From Sipunculus nudus (taxonomy: Eukaryota > Annelida > Sipuncula > Golfingiida > Sipunculidae): a stretch of 64,000 nt of DNA. Below the pieces are notes generated by a model that ran no database searches, was not told where the DNA came from, and was given only the letters and a program-made list of their open reading frames with translations. Positions 1-11,019 of this stretch are shown here, in pieces (positions within the stretch are counted from its first letter, which is position 1; each line of letters starts with the position of its first letter). The DNA is taken from NCBI GenBank assembly GCA_026874595.1, contig CM049320.1:3291464-3355463 (forward strand). The letters are read 5' to 3'. Made by a program: the position numbers and the translations under genes.

Positions 1-16
1 AGAACAAGTAACAGAG

Positions 17-110
17 CCATGCAGCTATTCAATGAAGGCGACACATGGTTTTCCCCAGAAAGAAGTCACCGAGCAATGCAGCAATGAACCCGACACATGG
101 TTTCCATAAG
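17..110. repeat. Imperfect direct repeat, two copies
   Basis: A block containing ATGCAGC..AATGAA and then CGACACATGGTTT occurs twice about 55 bp apart. The copies differ by small indels. This is a short local duplication with no coding meaning that I can see. Confidence 0.5.
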
Positions 111-366
111 TGCTTAGTGCGTATCAGTAGTCCTTATGCGTAGTCCGTATCCGCAAAGTTTGCTAAGTCCGTGCTCGGTGTACTTAGATGTTCGATGGCT
201 GAAGATTTTCTTTCTGTGTAAGCCTTTTTACCATACATTTATTGGATATATTTCATTATAAATTAGCATCAAAAGTTTGTTAAATTTGTTTTCATAATTA
301 TATTATTATATTTTCAACTAGAATATCAGCAAAAGTTGATAAAAGCCCTCAGCAAAAAGAACAGTG

Positions 367-642
367 TTTAACCCTTTACTCTTTACATTTATTTTAGATT
401 TCCGACAAATTCTGACACTATTTATATTTACACTAACAGCCATATCTTTTCAAGTATTTTTTGTATCTTTATCAAATTTTCAACAGTTCCCACTAAGAGG
501 GTTTGCTGAAGATTATTGAAAATCATTGAAACTTAGAAATAATATGCAATATTTTTTTCCTGAAAGAATCTATACATATCATGGCATTCTAGTTGCTCAT
601 TTTGAGTGCTCTTTAGTGGCTTGTAAACAGTAAAGGGTTAAA
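367..642. mobile_element. MITE with TTTAACCCTTTACT terminal inverted repeats
   Basis: The left end reads TTTAACCCTTTACTCTTTAC, and the right end is its reverse complement with one difference (GTAAACAGTAAAGGGTTAAA). The interior of about 235 bp is AT-rich and non-coding. This is the structure of a small non-autonomous DNA transposon. The same terminal motif, TTAACCCTTTACTGTT, recurs alone at 58418-58436, which supports a dispersed family. The transposase superfamily cannot be named from this copy. Confidence 0.6.
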
Positions 643-699
643 GGTGGTTACAGTAACAAGTACAAAATATTTGTTGTCATTCGGATGTATATCTGTACA

Positions 700-1617
700 T
701 GTTATAAATTTAAATTGGAGAGGTATATACCATGCTTCATAACAATCCACCAAATGCTTCCTGAGAAATAAGCTCTTAAGTTATTTTCTATTCTAAGCTC
801 TGTGACCTCGATAAGTCAGTCGAGAACACCCATCTTTAAATTTTACCAAAATACTGTAAATATGCAATAGCACTGAAAAAATAAAGTTCCTGTGTTCAAT
901 ACCTTTGGAGAAATCCCGCACAAAAGGCCAAAAGTTAAAATCCGATAAAAATTCATTAAAAATCAGAAACAGTACTGGTGCCCCCAAACTTGTGGAGCAG
1001 GTACCGACTTTCAGTCCAAATGACCATAGTAAGTTTTGTAAAAATCAACCCAATGGTTCCCTAGATATAAGCTTCTAAGTGTTTTTCTATAATCGGCTCT
1101 AAAATGTCGAAAATTAGGTCAAGGTCACCCATCTTCGAACTTGACCGAGATTTTGTCAATATCCATCTTCACCGAAGAAATAAAATTCCTACGGGAATAC
1201 TTTTAGAGAGATCCCGCTCATAAGCCCAAAGTTGAAAATCCGATAAAAATTCATTTAAAATCAGAAATTGTAGGTGGCGCAACCAAACTTGTGTAGCAAG
1301 TACAAACTATCAGCCACAATAATCATAGTAAGTTTTGTGAAAATCAACCAAATAGTGGATGAGTAATAAGCGTCAAAGTGTTTTTCTATAATCATCTCTA
1401 AAATGTAGAAAAATAGGTCAAGGTCACCCATCTTCGAACCTGACCCACATTTTGTCGATATACATCTTTACCGAGGAAATACAATTCTGACGGTGAATCC
1501 TTTTCCAGATATCCCGCTCACAAGGTAAAAGTTAACGGACGCCGGACGGACGGACGGACGGACGGACAGCTTGAGTAACGACAATAGCCCATCGGCCTAA
1601 GGGCTGAGGGCTAAAAA
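700..1617 (+). mobile_element. HINE/pearl-like interspersed element, ~300-bp core units
   Basis: About 2.6 tandem copies of a ~300-bp unit are present. The anchors GATAAAAATTCATT (about 946, 1242) and GTGTTTTTCTATAATC (about 1079, 1379) repeat at 296-300 bp. The array ends in an ACGG tract (about 1535-1567), followed by a stem-loop of the form TAGCCC-AT-CGGCC...GGCTG-A-GGGCTA (about 1584-1614). A tandem core, a short microsatellite and a 3' hairpin is the organisation described for pearl elements of bivalves and for Helitron-like HINEs. Short ORFs inside are meaningless. The left boundary is uncertain. Confidence 0.6.
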
Positions 1618-2050
1618 GGGTCTTGATTATTATGATTTTACAAGCAGCTCTGATGTTTACGGCTCAAGCATTTGGAAAACGCGTATATGTTTTAGAGAGG
1701 ACAACAAAATTCAACCAAATGCGAATGTGTTTGGTTAACTGGCTGATTGATATCAGAAATGACATTTATACCATTGGAAATAGAGATTGTTCATACTTTA
1801 CGGCTTGAATGGGAAAACTATGTTAAATCTGAAATTGACAAGGTGATTGGTATGCGTAATGCGCAAAAATCGCCCCCGGCACCGTGCGGATACGGACTAC
1901 GCACACATGACTACGCATGTGGTTGAATGGAAATGGCCCAGTTATAAGGGTCTACAAAGTGATTTTTGCGGACTACGCTTACGGACTACGGGTACGGGCT
2001 ACTCGCTTGTGGAAAAGCACCTAACAAGGAAACACCTGCTGTATCAGTAG

Positions 2051-3600
2051 TTGCTAATGGGCTCCACTCAGCAAACAAAGAAAGTGATAACTGGGTAACA
2101 ACACTGAGGTCAATTAAAGTTGTGATGAGGGCCGGGGACAATTGACAACATGAAACAGGGGGACATAATTATCTAAACAAACAATACAATTAATGACTAT
2201 GGGCTTTTAAGATCCAATCAGACATGCCATGCTACATATAATAATATTCACTAACATCTTTTAAAATTACAATTACTTCAAGATTAGTAAAAATTCAACA
2301 TTGTGCTGATAACACCAAAATTAACAACAACTAAAATCAAGAACTGGGAGCGACCGGGGCATCACTCACGCACTCTCGAGGTTATGGGCGTATACGGACT
2401 GACGGCATGATGTTAAGGTTTCATGTATGGGAGAAGTGAGAGGCAGATAAAAATAAATGGCAAATTCCAATACAAGCAGCTTGAAATAAATACAGAAGCG
2501 TTGTGCCGCAGGGAGGTACATGAATGAATTATTCTGAAGTAAGTGCCCGAATGAGGGAATAATGCCCTCCAAAAAGTAATTTCAGTATCGTTTTAATTAT
2601 AAGTAACTTCACAAGATCTCCCTCTCTCCCTCTCCCTCATGGCTATTTTTGCAGCGCAAAAACACATGCCCCCCCCCCCCCCTTCCGGGGCCATCCAAAA
2701 ACAGTAGGGGAAAAAAATATCCACTCTCTCTCTAGAATAACAGATATCCCCCCCCTCCACCTATAGGCTATCCCAAAACAGTAGAGGTAAAATGTGGTGT
2801 CCTCACTCTGAGACGAAGTCCGTTGAGACGAAACCGAAAATCGACGATTCGTTGAGACGACTGGGGCTTCAGACGAATGGCTTTACACAGGGAAACCCCT
2901 AGCCTATGGTGGTTTCCCGGTACTGGCGCTACCTAATCCGAGGCGTCCAAACGGAACAACTTTCATTCTTGGTTTACATTAAAAATATATATATTTATAT
3001 ATATATAATTTTATTTATTTCTAGATAAATAACTCCACTTGTTTGATTTTAACTTTTGTTGACACAATTAAGCAAATGACTCGACATAGAAATCCCTAGA
3101 ATGACGCCTGCCGGCATGTTAAAACGATAACTCATTCCGAAAATGTTATATATTCATTTATGTGCGTTTTCCAATCAAAAAGGCATAGAAAAACTTAACG
3201 GGCGTGTTAGATAAAAATCACATATGCAGGAAAAATTAAATCATGGTAAACAAGTTTAAAGACGCAATTTTTGGCCGTTTCGGACATTTCCTCTTCAAGG
3301 GAGCTATCTGCGGTATTTCGTATTCAAGGTATTTCTCCGTGTATATATGAAGCGAAAAAGGTCAAATTGTCATTATATGAAACCATAATATCCATATTAT
3401 CCTTATATATATAGACATATTTTTGTGTTTTGGTGCAACTATAATCTGAATTTATCTGGGTCACTGATACTGAGCAAAATACAGGGATCAGCTCAGCCGG
3501 AACAAAGCCGAGACGAACACCCGCCATGACAAGGAAACCCGCTCAACCAGTGACAAAGCGATTAGGGGTTGATCATTAGTCACAGGTCACTGATGTTTAG
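2051..3600. other. No gene seen
   Basis: AT-rich sequence. It holds poly-C tracts (about 2671-2683 and 2750), a GTTGAGACGA motif repeated around 2822-2870, and a (TA)n stretch near 2985-3010. No exon, RNA gene or element end could be supported. Confidence 0.5.
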
Positions 3601-3699
3601 ATAGATAGATAGATAGAGAGAGAGAGTGAATGAATGAATAAATGAATGATTGAAAGAAAGATCGTCTCTCAGACAGAGGGAGAGAAGAAGAATTTTTTA

Positions 3700-3757
<58 letters not shown>

Positions 3758-3995
3758 ATCGAAAGAAAAAGGAAGACCCAGAGAGGAGGAAGAGAGATTC
3801 TCAGAGAGAAAATGATCGAATGAGAGACAGAGAGAGAGAGAGTATGAGAGAGAATGAATGAATGAAACATTCTAAGAGAGAGAGAGAAAGAGAGACAGAG
3901 AAATTGATTGTCTAATTGATGGATAGAAAAGAGAGAGAGAGAGAGAAAAAAAAGAGAAAGACCAAGAGAGAAAGGGAGAGAGAGAGAGAAGAGAT
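3600..3995. repeat. Compound microsatellite: GATA, GAGA and (TA)27
   Basis: A run of GATA repeats (3600-3617) leads into GAGA-type purine DNA. This is interrupted by a pure (TA)n tract (3702-3755) and then continues as GAGA/GAAA to about 3995. The open frames here, rich in E/R/K or I/Y, are products of low complexity. Confidence 0.85.
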
Positions 3996-4059
3996 TGACA
4001 GAGTAACAAGATTGAGATTACATTATTTTATGTGCTTATATACGATTTCCCTCCCTTCT

Positions 4060-4680
4060 CAATATATCGAGATAATGAATCTATATTTCAGTAGTTATGA
4101 TATTGAAGATAAATGTCAATGCTTTTCGAACTCCTCCTCAGATTTGACAGTAAGAGTTTGGTGTGTCGAATTTGGAGGAAAAATTTTCAGTACTTCTAAA
4201 AGTATTTTTTCACAATCCTAGAATTAGGCAAATTTGACCTTGAAGATTATAGTCACCAGTACCCAAAAGATTATGAGAACTGAGTTAAAACAACTTTTGT
4301 GTCGAATATGTGGGGGAAACCTGCAATATTCCACAAGTTTTTGTGTTCACAAGACAATACCTTTTATTCTGCTTATTTGACCTTGAAGATCTTGTTCAGA
4401 GTCACAAATTTTCGAATTCATCAAAGAGCTACGTCGGAACAATTTGTGTCCCGAATTATAGAACAAAATGTCAAATACTTCAAAAGTTATGGGGTTCAAA
4501 AACATTTTACAATTAGGCTGATTTGACCTTGAAGCTAATGGTCATAGTCACGGGGTTTCGAACAATTTCGGAAAATATGCAGCCCTTCAAAGGTTATCGC
4601 GTTCACAACATATCCTACAGACGACAGACAAGGGCAATGAAAACAACATGTCTGCCCTGGAGGGGGAGACTAAATAAACA
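4060..4680 (+). mobile_element. HINE/pearl-like interspersed element, ~143-bp core units
   Basis: TTTGACCTTGAAG recurs at about 4233, 4376 and 4522 (143- and 146-bp spacing), with a weaker unit near 4090. The array ends with ACAGACGACAGACAAGGGCA and then a stem-loop, GTCTGCCC-TGGA-GGGGGAGAC (4650-4670). The architecture matches the other tandem-core elements in this window, but the core sequence is unrelated. Confidence 0.55.
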
Positions 4681-5049
4681 CTGAATTATGCCCTTCATGA
4701 AGTTAAGCAGTTCAATATCAGTTCCATTTTTAGTACTTTCACAAGAAACAGGTTACAAGATTTATTTGAAACTGTCAAATGGAAAATGAATTAAATGTAT
4801 CTCTCACTTGTTTATAGTCATGTTAGAGATGTCACTAATATCAATATTATTCACAAGTTTTGTCTAAGTTTATTAAAATTTACCATAATACAATCACGCT
4901 TGGAAACATGACTCTTGGGGTGATAAAGCTAAAAAAAATTAATAAACAAGACATGACATGATTATTAATTCAAAAGTCAACACGAAAAGAAATTAAATTT
5001 GACTGTCAGCTAAACCTATAGCCGATGTGCCGATGTAATGGTTCACAAT

Positions 5050-5430
5050 ATGATTAGGCCCTGCCATATATATTGAGTCCGATAGCTATAAAGTGACAGT
5101 TTCTACAGTGCAAGCCTCTCAAAGTGCGCCCACTGTTCTTTTTCTTCTCTGTCCCTACTAAGCTCCCTGACACGCCTCTGGTAAAAAGGTAAGTAAATTC
5201 ATGTTTAAAACTGATGATGCAAGGTTTAACTTTAGTTGCTATCGAAACCAGGAAACGCATACTTATTGATGCAATATGTTAAAATGCTATAATTTTGTGT
5301 CTTGTTGTTTGGCAGCACACAGGAAGTTACTGAAGATGCAATTCATCCGTTTCATGTTCCGTGGCTTATATTGTAGACAATCACTATCATTTATGGCTAT
5401 CGGACAACATACATGGCTGAGCCTAATGAT
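5050..5430. repeat. Inverted repeat pair (~60-bp arms)
   Basis: The reverse complement of about 5055-5118 aligns with 5367-5430, sharing stretches such as TGTAGA and GGCTATCGGA at roughly three-quarters identity by eye. The arms enclose about 250 bp. It could be an old foldback or MITE copy. No target duplication was identified. Confidence 0.4.
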
Positions 5431-5547
5431 ATTGAGTCTTATTAAAATCGGGCATAAACCATCGAGCCGCGAGTCAGATCAGGGAAACCAACAAGAAATG
5501 GAACTTCGTGTCAAATTCATGCAATGGCAGCGACCGGGAGAAAATGA

Positions 5548-5790
5548 ACAAGTGCACCGCAAACGTACATAATACGCCCGTCTTGTATCGGGTGACCTCT
5601 GACCTCATTAAATGTTCGTTTATTTTGATGAGAATTAATAGGTGATAAACTATTGGTAAATATGTATTATGGTGAGTTTAGTTAATATCCATCGAAGCCC
5701 CGGTAAGTTAACGCGACGCACAAAAAGTTTACGGACGGACGGACGGTGGGTATACCATAACACTCCCGTCATATGACGAGCGTGTAATTA
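5548..5790 (+). mobile_element. Short HINE-like element, family C, single core
   Basis: The 5' end is ACAAGTGCACCGCAAACGTA, followed by ATACGCCCGTC. The core contains GACCTCTGACCTCATTAAAT. The 3' end has four ACGG units (about 5731-5746) and then a 13-bp stem-loop with two mismatches, ACACTCCCGTCAT/ATGACGAGCGTGT (5760-5785). The 5' ATACGCCCGTC is nearly the inverse of the 3' end (ACACGCTCGTC), so the element has subterminal inverted repeats. A second member lies at 8296-8731. Confidence 0.65.
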
Positions 5791-5811
5791 AAACGATCGC
5801 AGCTGATCTTT

Positions 5812-6056
5812 TTCATAAACCAATGCGAAGGGGGCGATTTTTTTTTAACCTTTTTGGTAAATGTCTCAAAGAAAATTTCATGTGATCAGGGAAAACCATG
5901 ATAATAACAGATTTATATGGATTAAATGAGTGAAATTATCAAAATTTTATCAAAACTATTATTTCATCTTCTTGAAAGATATGTCCGAGAGGCTGAGCTC
6001 AAAACTGGAAAAAATTAATTGAAAAAATTGACGCGGGCGGTGCCTAAAACCATACG
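5812..6056 (-). mobile_element. MITE copy related to 15946-16260, opposite orientation
   Basis: Read on the minus strand this segment follows the 15946-16260 element in order. The GGTTTTAGGCACCGCCCGCG end corresponds to the GGTTCTCAGGCACCGCCCGC end there. Shared internal blocks include GAGCTCAAAACTG, ATTTCATCTTCTTGAAAGA and CATGATAATA, and the other end has AAACCAATGCG. The extreme ends are decayed, so this is an older copy. Confidence 0.55.
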
Positions 6057-8062
6057 TATTATTTTTTATTTATTTTTTGGGGGGGGAGCGCTAATCTGGA
6101 CTACCACAAACTGGAAATATTAACGCTACCAAGTTTTGGTGTCAGCATTTTCTTTTCAGAGTGAAAATGGAACTGCGAAATTAGCACACACGTGCAGCAG
6201 TTCAGGTACAAAAATATTATACAAGGTGTGGGTATATCATCACTTGTGAAATGGTATAATCCATGATAGAGAAAGTTAGTAAATCAGTTAGTTAGCAGAC
6301 ACCGAGAAAGACAAGAAACAAACTGTCCAGACAGGAAATTTGGAAGCAAAGTAAACATTCCAGAAAAGGGAAGAGTTCTGATTGGTCAGCCACGTGCGCC
6401 TTGCATAAGTGGCCTTTGGAACAATGTCGGATTATGTTGGAAAACCATGGAATAACACCATAATTGAGACCTTACACAGCCCTGAAACTGTGGACTCGGG
6501 TAGGTGATATATTGTTACCAATAAATGCTGCAGTCGAGAAAGGCAATGGCTGTCTTTCAGCAAGTAAAAAGTTATTTTGAAGCGACGCAGTACCTAGAGC
6601 AAAAAGTAAGGAAGGGCGGGGGGGGGGGGGGGGGGGGGAGCAGGTTGTTGAAAACGAAACGCCTGAAGAAAAACACGAAATTATTGCAAATTTCAGAATG
6701 TCATCTCTTAATTAACCCAGCACAGGTTTGAATTATATCCTATTATGTATGTATTCACTACGCAGGAAAAATATTAGCGGTTTTTAAAGCCAGAGAGTCG
6801 ATTTTCGAAGCGGGGACCGTATGCATGCCGAGATCTGAAATTTGGGGGAGGGGAAGAAACCAATCAATCCTACCTTGATACGAGATGTGTGGTAAATGTT
6901 AACGTCTCAGTTTATCTCCGAGAAGCACTTGATCATGTCTGTGGTGATATCTTCAGCTGTCAGGGCGCTGACAGTAAGGAAATCGCAGGTAAAGATGCAA
7001 ATGGGAAGCGGGGCCGATGTAAACACGAAGTGAGCTTTCAGATCTGGAACCAGGATGGCCTCTCATTGATCGGGAGTCTGGGTTCTTGATTACTATTACC
7101 TGACTGGCCGGTGGGAAGGCGCGCAGTCTTCTGGTTTGCTCAGCGCAATAAAACACAAAACGCAAAGAAAGGGAGGAGAAATTTTGCACAAAGGCTTCTA
7201 AAGGTCCTTTACAAGTGAGAGCCACGGAAATTAATTGTATGGCTGCTTTTAAGAGAAATCGCCCTTTCCCCGACAACAATAGGTATTAAACACCAGCTCG
7301 TTCACACGATTCACACGCGCCGCAGCATTCAGACCGGGATCATTCCCGCCGAGCCGCGTGTGTACTCAAGCCTCGTACTGGGGCACTCGGTACATCCATG
7401 ACAAGTGGACCTCGCACTCAGACACTCTGGAGTTCCAGACACAAACTTGTCACCCATATCTTTTGGTATTCAACATACTTTTGCACTCATCTTTTGGCGT
7501 TACACATACTTCTCGCCTTCATCTTCGCCGTTCCATACTTTCCCGAGTGGCCTTACGATTTTGCTCAGGTGATGTATAACGGAGACGCGAGTTAAAATAA
7601 ATCTGTGGTTTAATTCAAAGAAAGAAGTGTAAAAGAATTCATGTGAGTATCACAGCGTGCACGTTATCATGTGAAAATCATGTAAAATCAATTGTCCTTG
7701 AAATCATATGAAATTAGGTAATGAGCAGGCAAATTATACGGATTTAACATGCGTGTCTTCTTGATACGAAATCAACGAATCAATCCTGATCCTGATCATT
7801 GTTGATATGTAAAAATAATTTAAAAGAAATAATTATCATACTTGTCTTGTATGAAACCCCTATACTCCAATATAATCACAAAATCCACAGTAAAATTACA
7901 AAACCAATCTGATAAAAATAAGTCTCTGGTTTTAAACAATAACACTATGAATAGTTCATATGAAACGAAAGAGGTTTCTAGCACTCCATATATATACATT
8001 CTAACAATACATTCCCGTTTGCTGCGTCTAGAATACCCTGGTGATATAATGTGTACATATAT
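6057..8062. other. No gene seen; G19 tract
   Basis: The stretch contains a long poly-G run (about 6619-6637) and a TGATTGG/CACGTG combination near 6379-6397. It is more GC-balanced between 6880 and 7560. The ORFs there (60-110 codons) have no recognisable domain and lie in competing frames. I see nothing that supports a gene. Confidence 0.4.
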
Positions 8063-8275
8063 CAGGGACGGTTCCAGGATTGAGGAAAGGGGGGGGGGGG
8101 GTCCAACCCAGGACGACCAATGGAAAACCTGGAAAAAAAGGTATCCAGAAAGAGGGGGGGGGGGGGTCCAGGTCACAATTTGTCTTAAACCCTTAAAAAT
8201 GGTGCGGTGGATGAAAACAAAGGGGGAGTCCTGACACCCTTGAGACCCCTTCCCCCCACTTCGGATCCGCTTCTG
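8063..8275. mobile_element. Short element with CAG..CGG/CCG..CTG ends and poly-G blocks
   Basis: It begins CAGGGACGGTTCCAGGATT and ends TTCGGATCCGCTTCTG, whose reverse complement starts CAGAAGCGGATCC, so the ends are short imperfect inverted repeats. Internally there are two poly-G tracts and a CCCCTTCCCCCC stretch near the right end. Similar pieces (GCAGAAGCGGACCC at about 32256, GTGGATCCAGGACAC at about 33343, GCGGATCGGGG at about 42257) suggest a dispersed family. Confidence 0.5.
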
Positions 8276-8295
8276 TGAAATATAAACACTCATAA

Positions 8296-8731
8296 ACAAG
8301 AGCACCGTAAACGTGCATATACGCCCGCTGGTGACCTCTGACCTCATTAAATATACGTGAATTTTGATGAGAATGTAATTCAGGTGAGAAACTCTAATGG
8401 TTAATATGAATATTGAGTTTCATGAAAATACATTGGATTTTGCAGCAGGTGCTGTGACCTCTGGCCCGATTAAATATACATGGATTTCGCTGGATATCGA
8501 ACTTAGGCGAGATAATTTATTGATTAAAACTTCTGATGAAATTTATAAAAATCCTTCACATTCTTTGTAAGTTATCGAAGACCCATAAGATACACCTGCA
8601 ACTACAATATGAAGTAGATCTGATTAAAACTTTTCGAGCTATCGCGTCGCATAACAAGTGTTTATGGACAGACCGGCGGACGGACAGACGGACGGAGCTA
8701 ATCACGCTGAGGCGGGGGATCATTAAACCGC
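8296..8731 (+). mobile_element. HINE-like element, family C, two core units
   Basis: The 5' end ACAAGAGCACCGTAAACGTG followed by ATACGCCCG matches the element at 5548. The phrase GTGACCTCTG(A/G)C occurs twice (about 8330 and 8454), so there are two core units instead of one. The 3' part carries GGCGGACGGACAGACGGACG (about 8676-8695) and ends near GGCGGGGGATCATTA. The difference in unit number between the two copies shows expansion or contraction of the core. Confidence 0.6.
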
Positions 8732-9158
8732 ATCCTGTATTCTTGTACGATTTGTGCTTACCTTGCACAAAAGTATATCTCAATGATGGCTTGCCAGTCT
8801 TGTAGGTTTTGGACTGAGCACAGGAGATCAAACAGTGATCTGTCTTTAGGAGAGAATCCCGCCATCCATCAATAATATATCACAAGTGAGCAGGAGTTAT
8901 TCCTAATAATGATTTTAACCATTTAGATATAATACTATGTAGACAATAAAGGCATGATAAAGACCTCATAATATATGTTATAAAGCAATAGTTTAATGAA
9001 GTCGATTTATCTGTTTCATGACGTAAATGCTATGCCTGAACAAGTTAAATTAGCAGCTATCTTTTGCGCATACATAAACATTTTGGGGTAGCAAACACCA
9101 CAAACACTCTCCAGTAAGGTTAATTCTGTTGTTACAGTAATAATTGTGTAAGACCCAC
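8732..9158. other. No gene seen
   Basis: AT-rich. It lies downstream (minus strand sense) of the exon-like segment at 9159-9270. No further exon was recognised. Confidence 0.4.
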
Positions 9159-9270
9159 CTCTGGCATCTCTCTTTGGGGCTCCCAAAGCTGGTTGAGACA
9201 GCAGGTGTCTGTGGAGGATGGACTAGTGACTCGGAGACTGAAGCCCGCCGTCCTGAAGACTCTCGTGTGA
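9159..9270 (-). CDS. Possible exon downstream of the minisatellite exon
   Basis: On the minus strand a good acceptor (GTTTTGTTACAG) precedes 112 nt that are open in the frame expected from the upstream donor at 9597, and the segment ends at a donor (CCAGAG|GTGGGT). The upstream exon would end one base into a codon, and this segment completes that codon. The product is Ser/Pro-rich and polar, with SESLVHPPQTPAVSTS in the middle and no recognisable domain. Frame agreement between two independently placed splice sites is modest evidence for a gene. No upstream or downstream partners beyond these two exons were found, so this could be chance. Confidence 0.35.
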
Positions 9271-9596
9271 CTGTAACAAAACATAAATTGTTTATTATTG
9301 GGAAATTTTTTAAGATGAATCTTGTAACATACCTGCAAAAAAGTATCACAAATGAACAGAAACTCTTCGTAGAAGTCTTCCTATTAAATACAATTTAATC
9401 TTAATCTCTCTCACACCCACACAGAATAATATACATACATATAAAGTATATCTCAAAACTCAGAAGACTGTGAGTTGAAAAGTATTGTATCAATGTCATT
9501 CACAGCTTTTATTTTTACCCCATTATTTTCATATTATTTGCATATTATCAGGTCATTTTAAGCCATGTCTATATATATTAAAGTAAATAGGTTTAC

Positions 9597-10746
9597 CTGA
9601 ATGCTGTCTTTCAACCGTATCTACTGCTGCTATCAGTTTCTCATCCTCTGTCGCGTCCTCCGATGCCCTGGTTACGGTAGCAGCAGGCGACGACCTTGAC
9701 GCTGGATCCCTGGGTTGGGCCTTGCCGTCTGCAAGAAAGACCGGCTCCGGGGGATACCTGGCCATGTAGAGGTTTGGTGTTACCGGGGATGGACCCACGA
9801 CCACGTAGAGGGTTGGTGTTACCGGGGATGGACCCACGACCACGTAGAGGTTTGGTGTTACCGGGGATGGACCCACGACCACGTAGAGGTTTGGTGTTAC
9901 CGGGGATGGACCCACGACCACGTAGAGGTTTGATGTTACCGGGGATGGACCCACGACCACGTAGAGGTTTGGTGTTACCGGGGATGGACCCACGACCACG
10001 TAGAGGTTTGGTGTTACCGGGGATGGACCCACGACCACGTAGAGGTTTGGTGTAACCGGGGATGGACCCACGACCACGTAGAGGTTTGGTGTTACCGGGG
10101 ATGCACCCACGACCACGTAGAGGTTTGGTGTTACCGGGGATGGACCCACGACCACGTAGAGGTTTGGTGTTACCGGGGATGGACCCACGACCACGTAGAG
10201 GTTTGGTGTTACCGGGGATGGACCCACGACCACGTAGAGGTTTGGTGTTACCGGGGATGGACGAATGGCCATGGCGAGGTTTGGTGTTACCGGGTATGGA
10301 CCCCTGGCCATGGCGAGGACTTGTGTTACCGGGGATGGACCACTGGCCATGGCGGGGTTTGGTGTTATCGGGTATGGACCACTGGCCATGGCGAGGTTTC
10401 GTGTTACCGGGGATGGACCACCGGCCATGGCCAGGTTTGGTGTTACCGGGTATGGACCACTGGCCATGGCGAGGTTTCGTGTTACCGGGGATGGACCCAC
10501 CACCACGTAGATGTTTGTTGTTACCGGGGATGCACCCACGACCATGTAGATGTTTGTTGTTACCGGGGATGCACCCACGACCACGTAGAGGTTTGGTGTT
10601 ACCGGGGATGGACGTACGACAATATAGAGGTTTGGTGTTACTGTGGATGATCCAACGACAACGTAGAGGTTTGTTGTTACCGTAGATGTACCCCTGGACA
10701 TCAGTCTCCAGCTTCTTCGCCTACCGGGCACCCGTGAGGCGACCAA
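9597..10746 (-). CDS. Possible exon encoding ~24 copies of a 13-residue repeat
   Basis: The minus-strand frame is open for about 380 codons. It encodes repeats of the form PSPVTPNLYVVVG, with a block of variants in which YVVVG is replaced by AMASG or AMAGG (about 10255-10500). A non-repetitive tail follows (about residues 340-385) containing ATEDEKLIAAVDTVERQHS. The donor CAG|GTAAAC lies at 9597/9596, and the next open segment (9159-9270) is in phase. The frame opens just after a stop at 10747-10749, so no initiator is supported, and an upstream splice acceptor was not convincingly found. Because the unit is 39 bp, plus-strand frames are open too, and openness alone proves nothing. I do not recognise a family. 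Confidence 0.3.
9760..10690. repeat. 39-bp minisatellite, about 24 units
   Basis: The unit is roughly GGTTTGGTGTTACCGGGG followed by ATGGACCCACGACCACGTAGA. Units are nearly identical from 9770 to 10250. Between about 10255 and 10500 a variant type carries CTGGCCATGGCGAGG in place of ACGACCACGTAGAGG, and edge units are more diverged. Homogeneous flanks around a variant block suggest unequal exchange or conversion. Confidence 0.95.
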
Positions 10747-10984
10747 TCACGAGGGAGGCGACCCCGGTGGCTGCAGAAGACATCGGAGCTGATGGCTGCG
10801 TGCATGACACCGTAGCTGATGCTTGAGTAGGCCGAGTGACCGAGAAGGCTGAGCAAACGGGGACTACCAAACCAGGTAGCCAACGTAGCCAATGCAGTGG
10901 TCCGGGAGCCACTTGAAGGTCTGGCCCCGATATGATCCAAACTGCACTTGTACTCTCCAAGCATCTCGAGCTCAACAGCCGGGG

Positions 10985-11018
10985 TTCAACCCCCCCCCAC
11001 CCCCCCCCCCCCCCCCCC
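10985..11018. repeat. Poly-C tract
   Basis: A nearly pure C run, interrupted once by CA, immediately precedes the reverse-transcriptase remnant at 11020. It probably marks a junction between unrelated sequences. Confidence 0.85.
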
Positions 11019-11019
11019 A

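Larger units (their letters stand above)
125..2010. repeat. Region bounded by inverted GTAGTCC-rich repeats
   Basis: The left side (about 125-165) reads TAGTCCTTATGCGTAGTCCG followed by TATCCGCAAA. The reverse complement of about 1965-2010 gives CGTAGTCCGTAAGCGTAGTC and then CGCAAA. A further inverted match, CGGATACGGACTACGC, lies at about 1895. These inverted blocks enclose a MITE (367-642) and a tandem-core element (700-1617). They could be the diverged ends of one larger non-autonomous element, or just a shared short motif. The inverted similarity is visible. The single-element reading is inference, and no target duplication was found. Confidence 0.3.

Noticed and set aside
3646-4221. Charged E/R/K-rich frames
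   Set aside because: They come from GAGA-type purine repeats, with no codon pattern beyond the repeat.
7820-8347. 175-codon minus-strand frame
   Set aside because: It runs through poly-C-encoded prolines of the element at 8063-8275 and into two unrelated repeats. No domain.
9696-10685. Plus-strand frames through the 39-bp repeat (PRPRRGLVLPGMD and CYRGWTHDHVEVW types)
   Set aside because: The repeat is open in several frames because 39 is divisible by three. Only the minus strand has a phased neighbouring exon, so the plus frames are treated as shadows.
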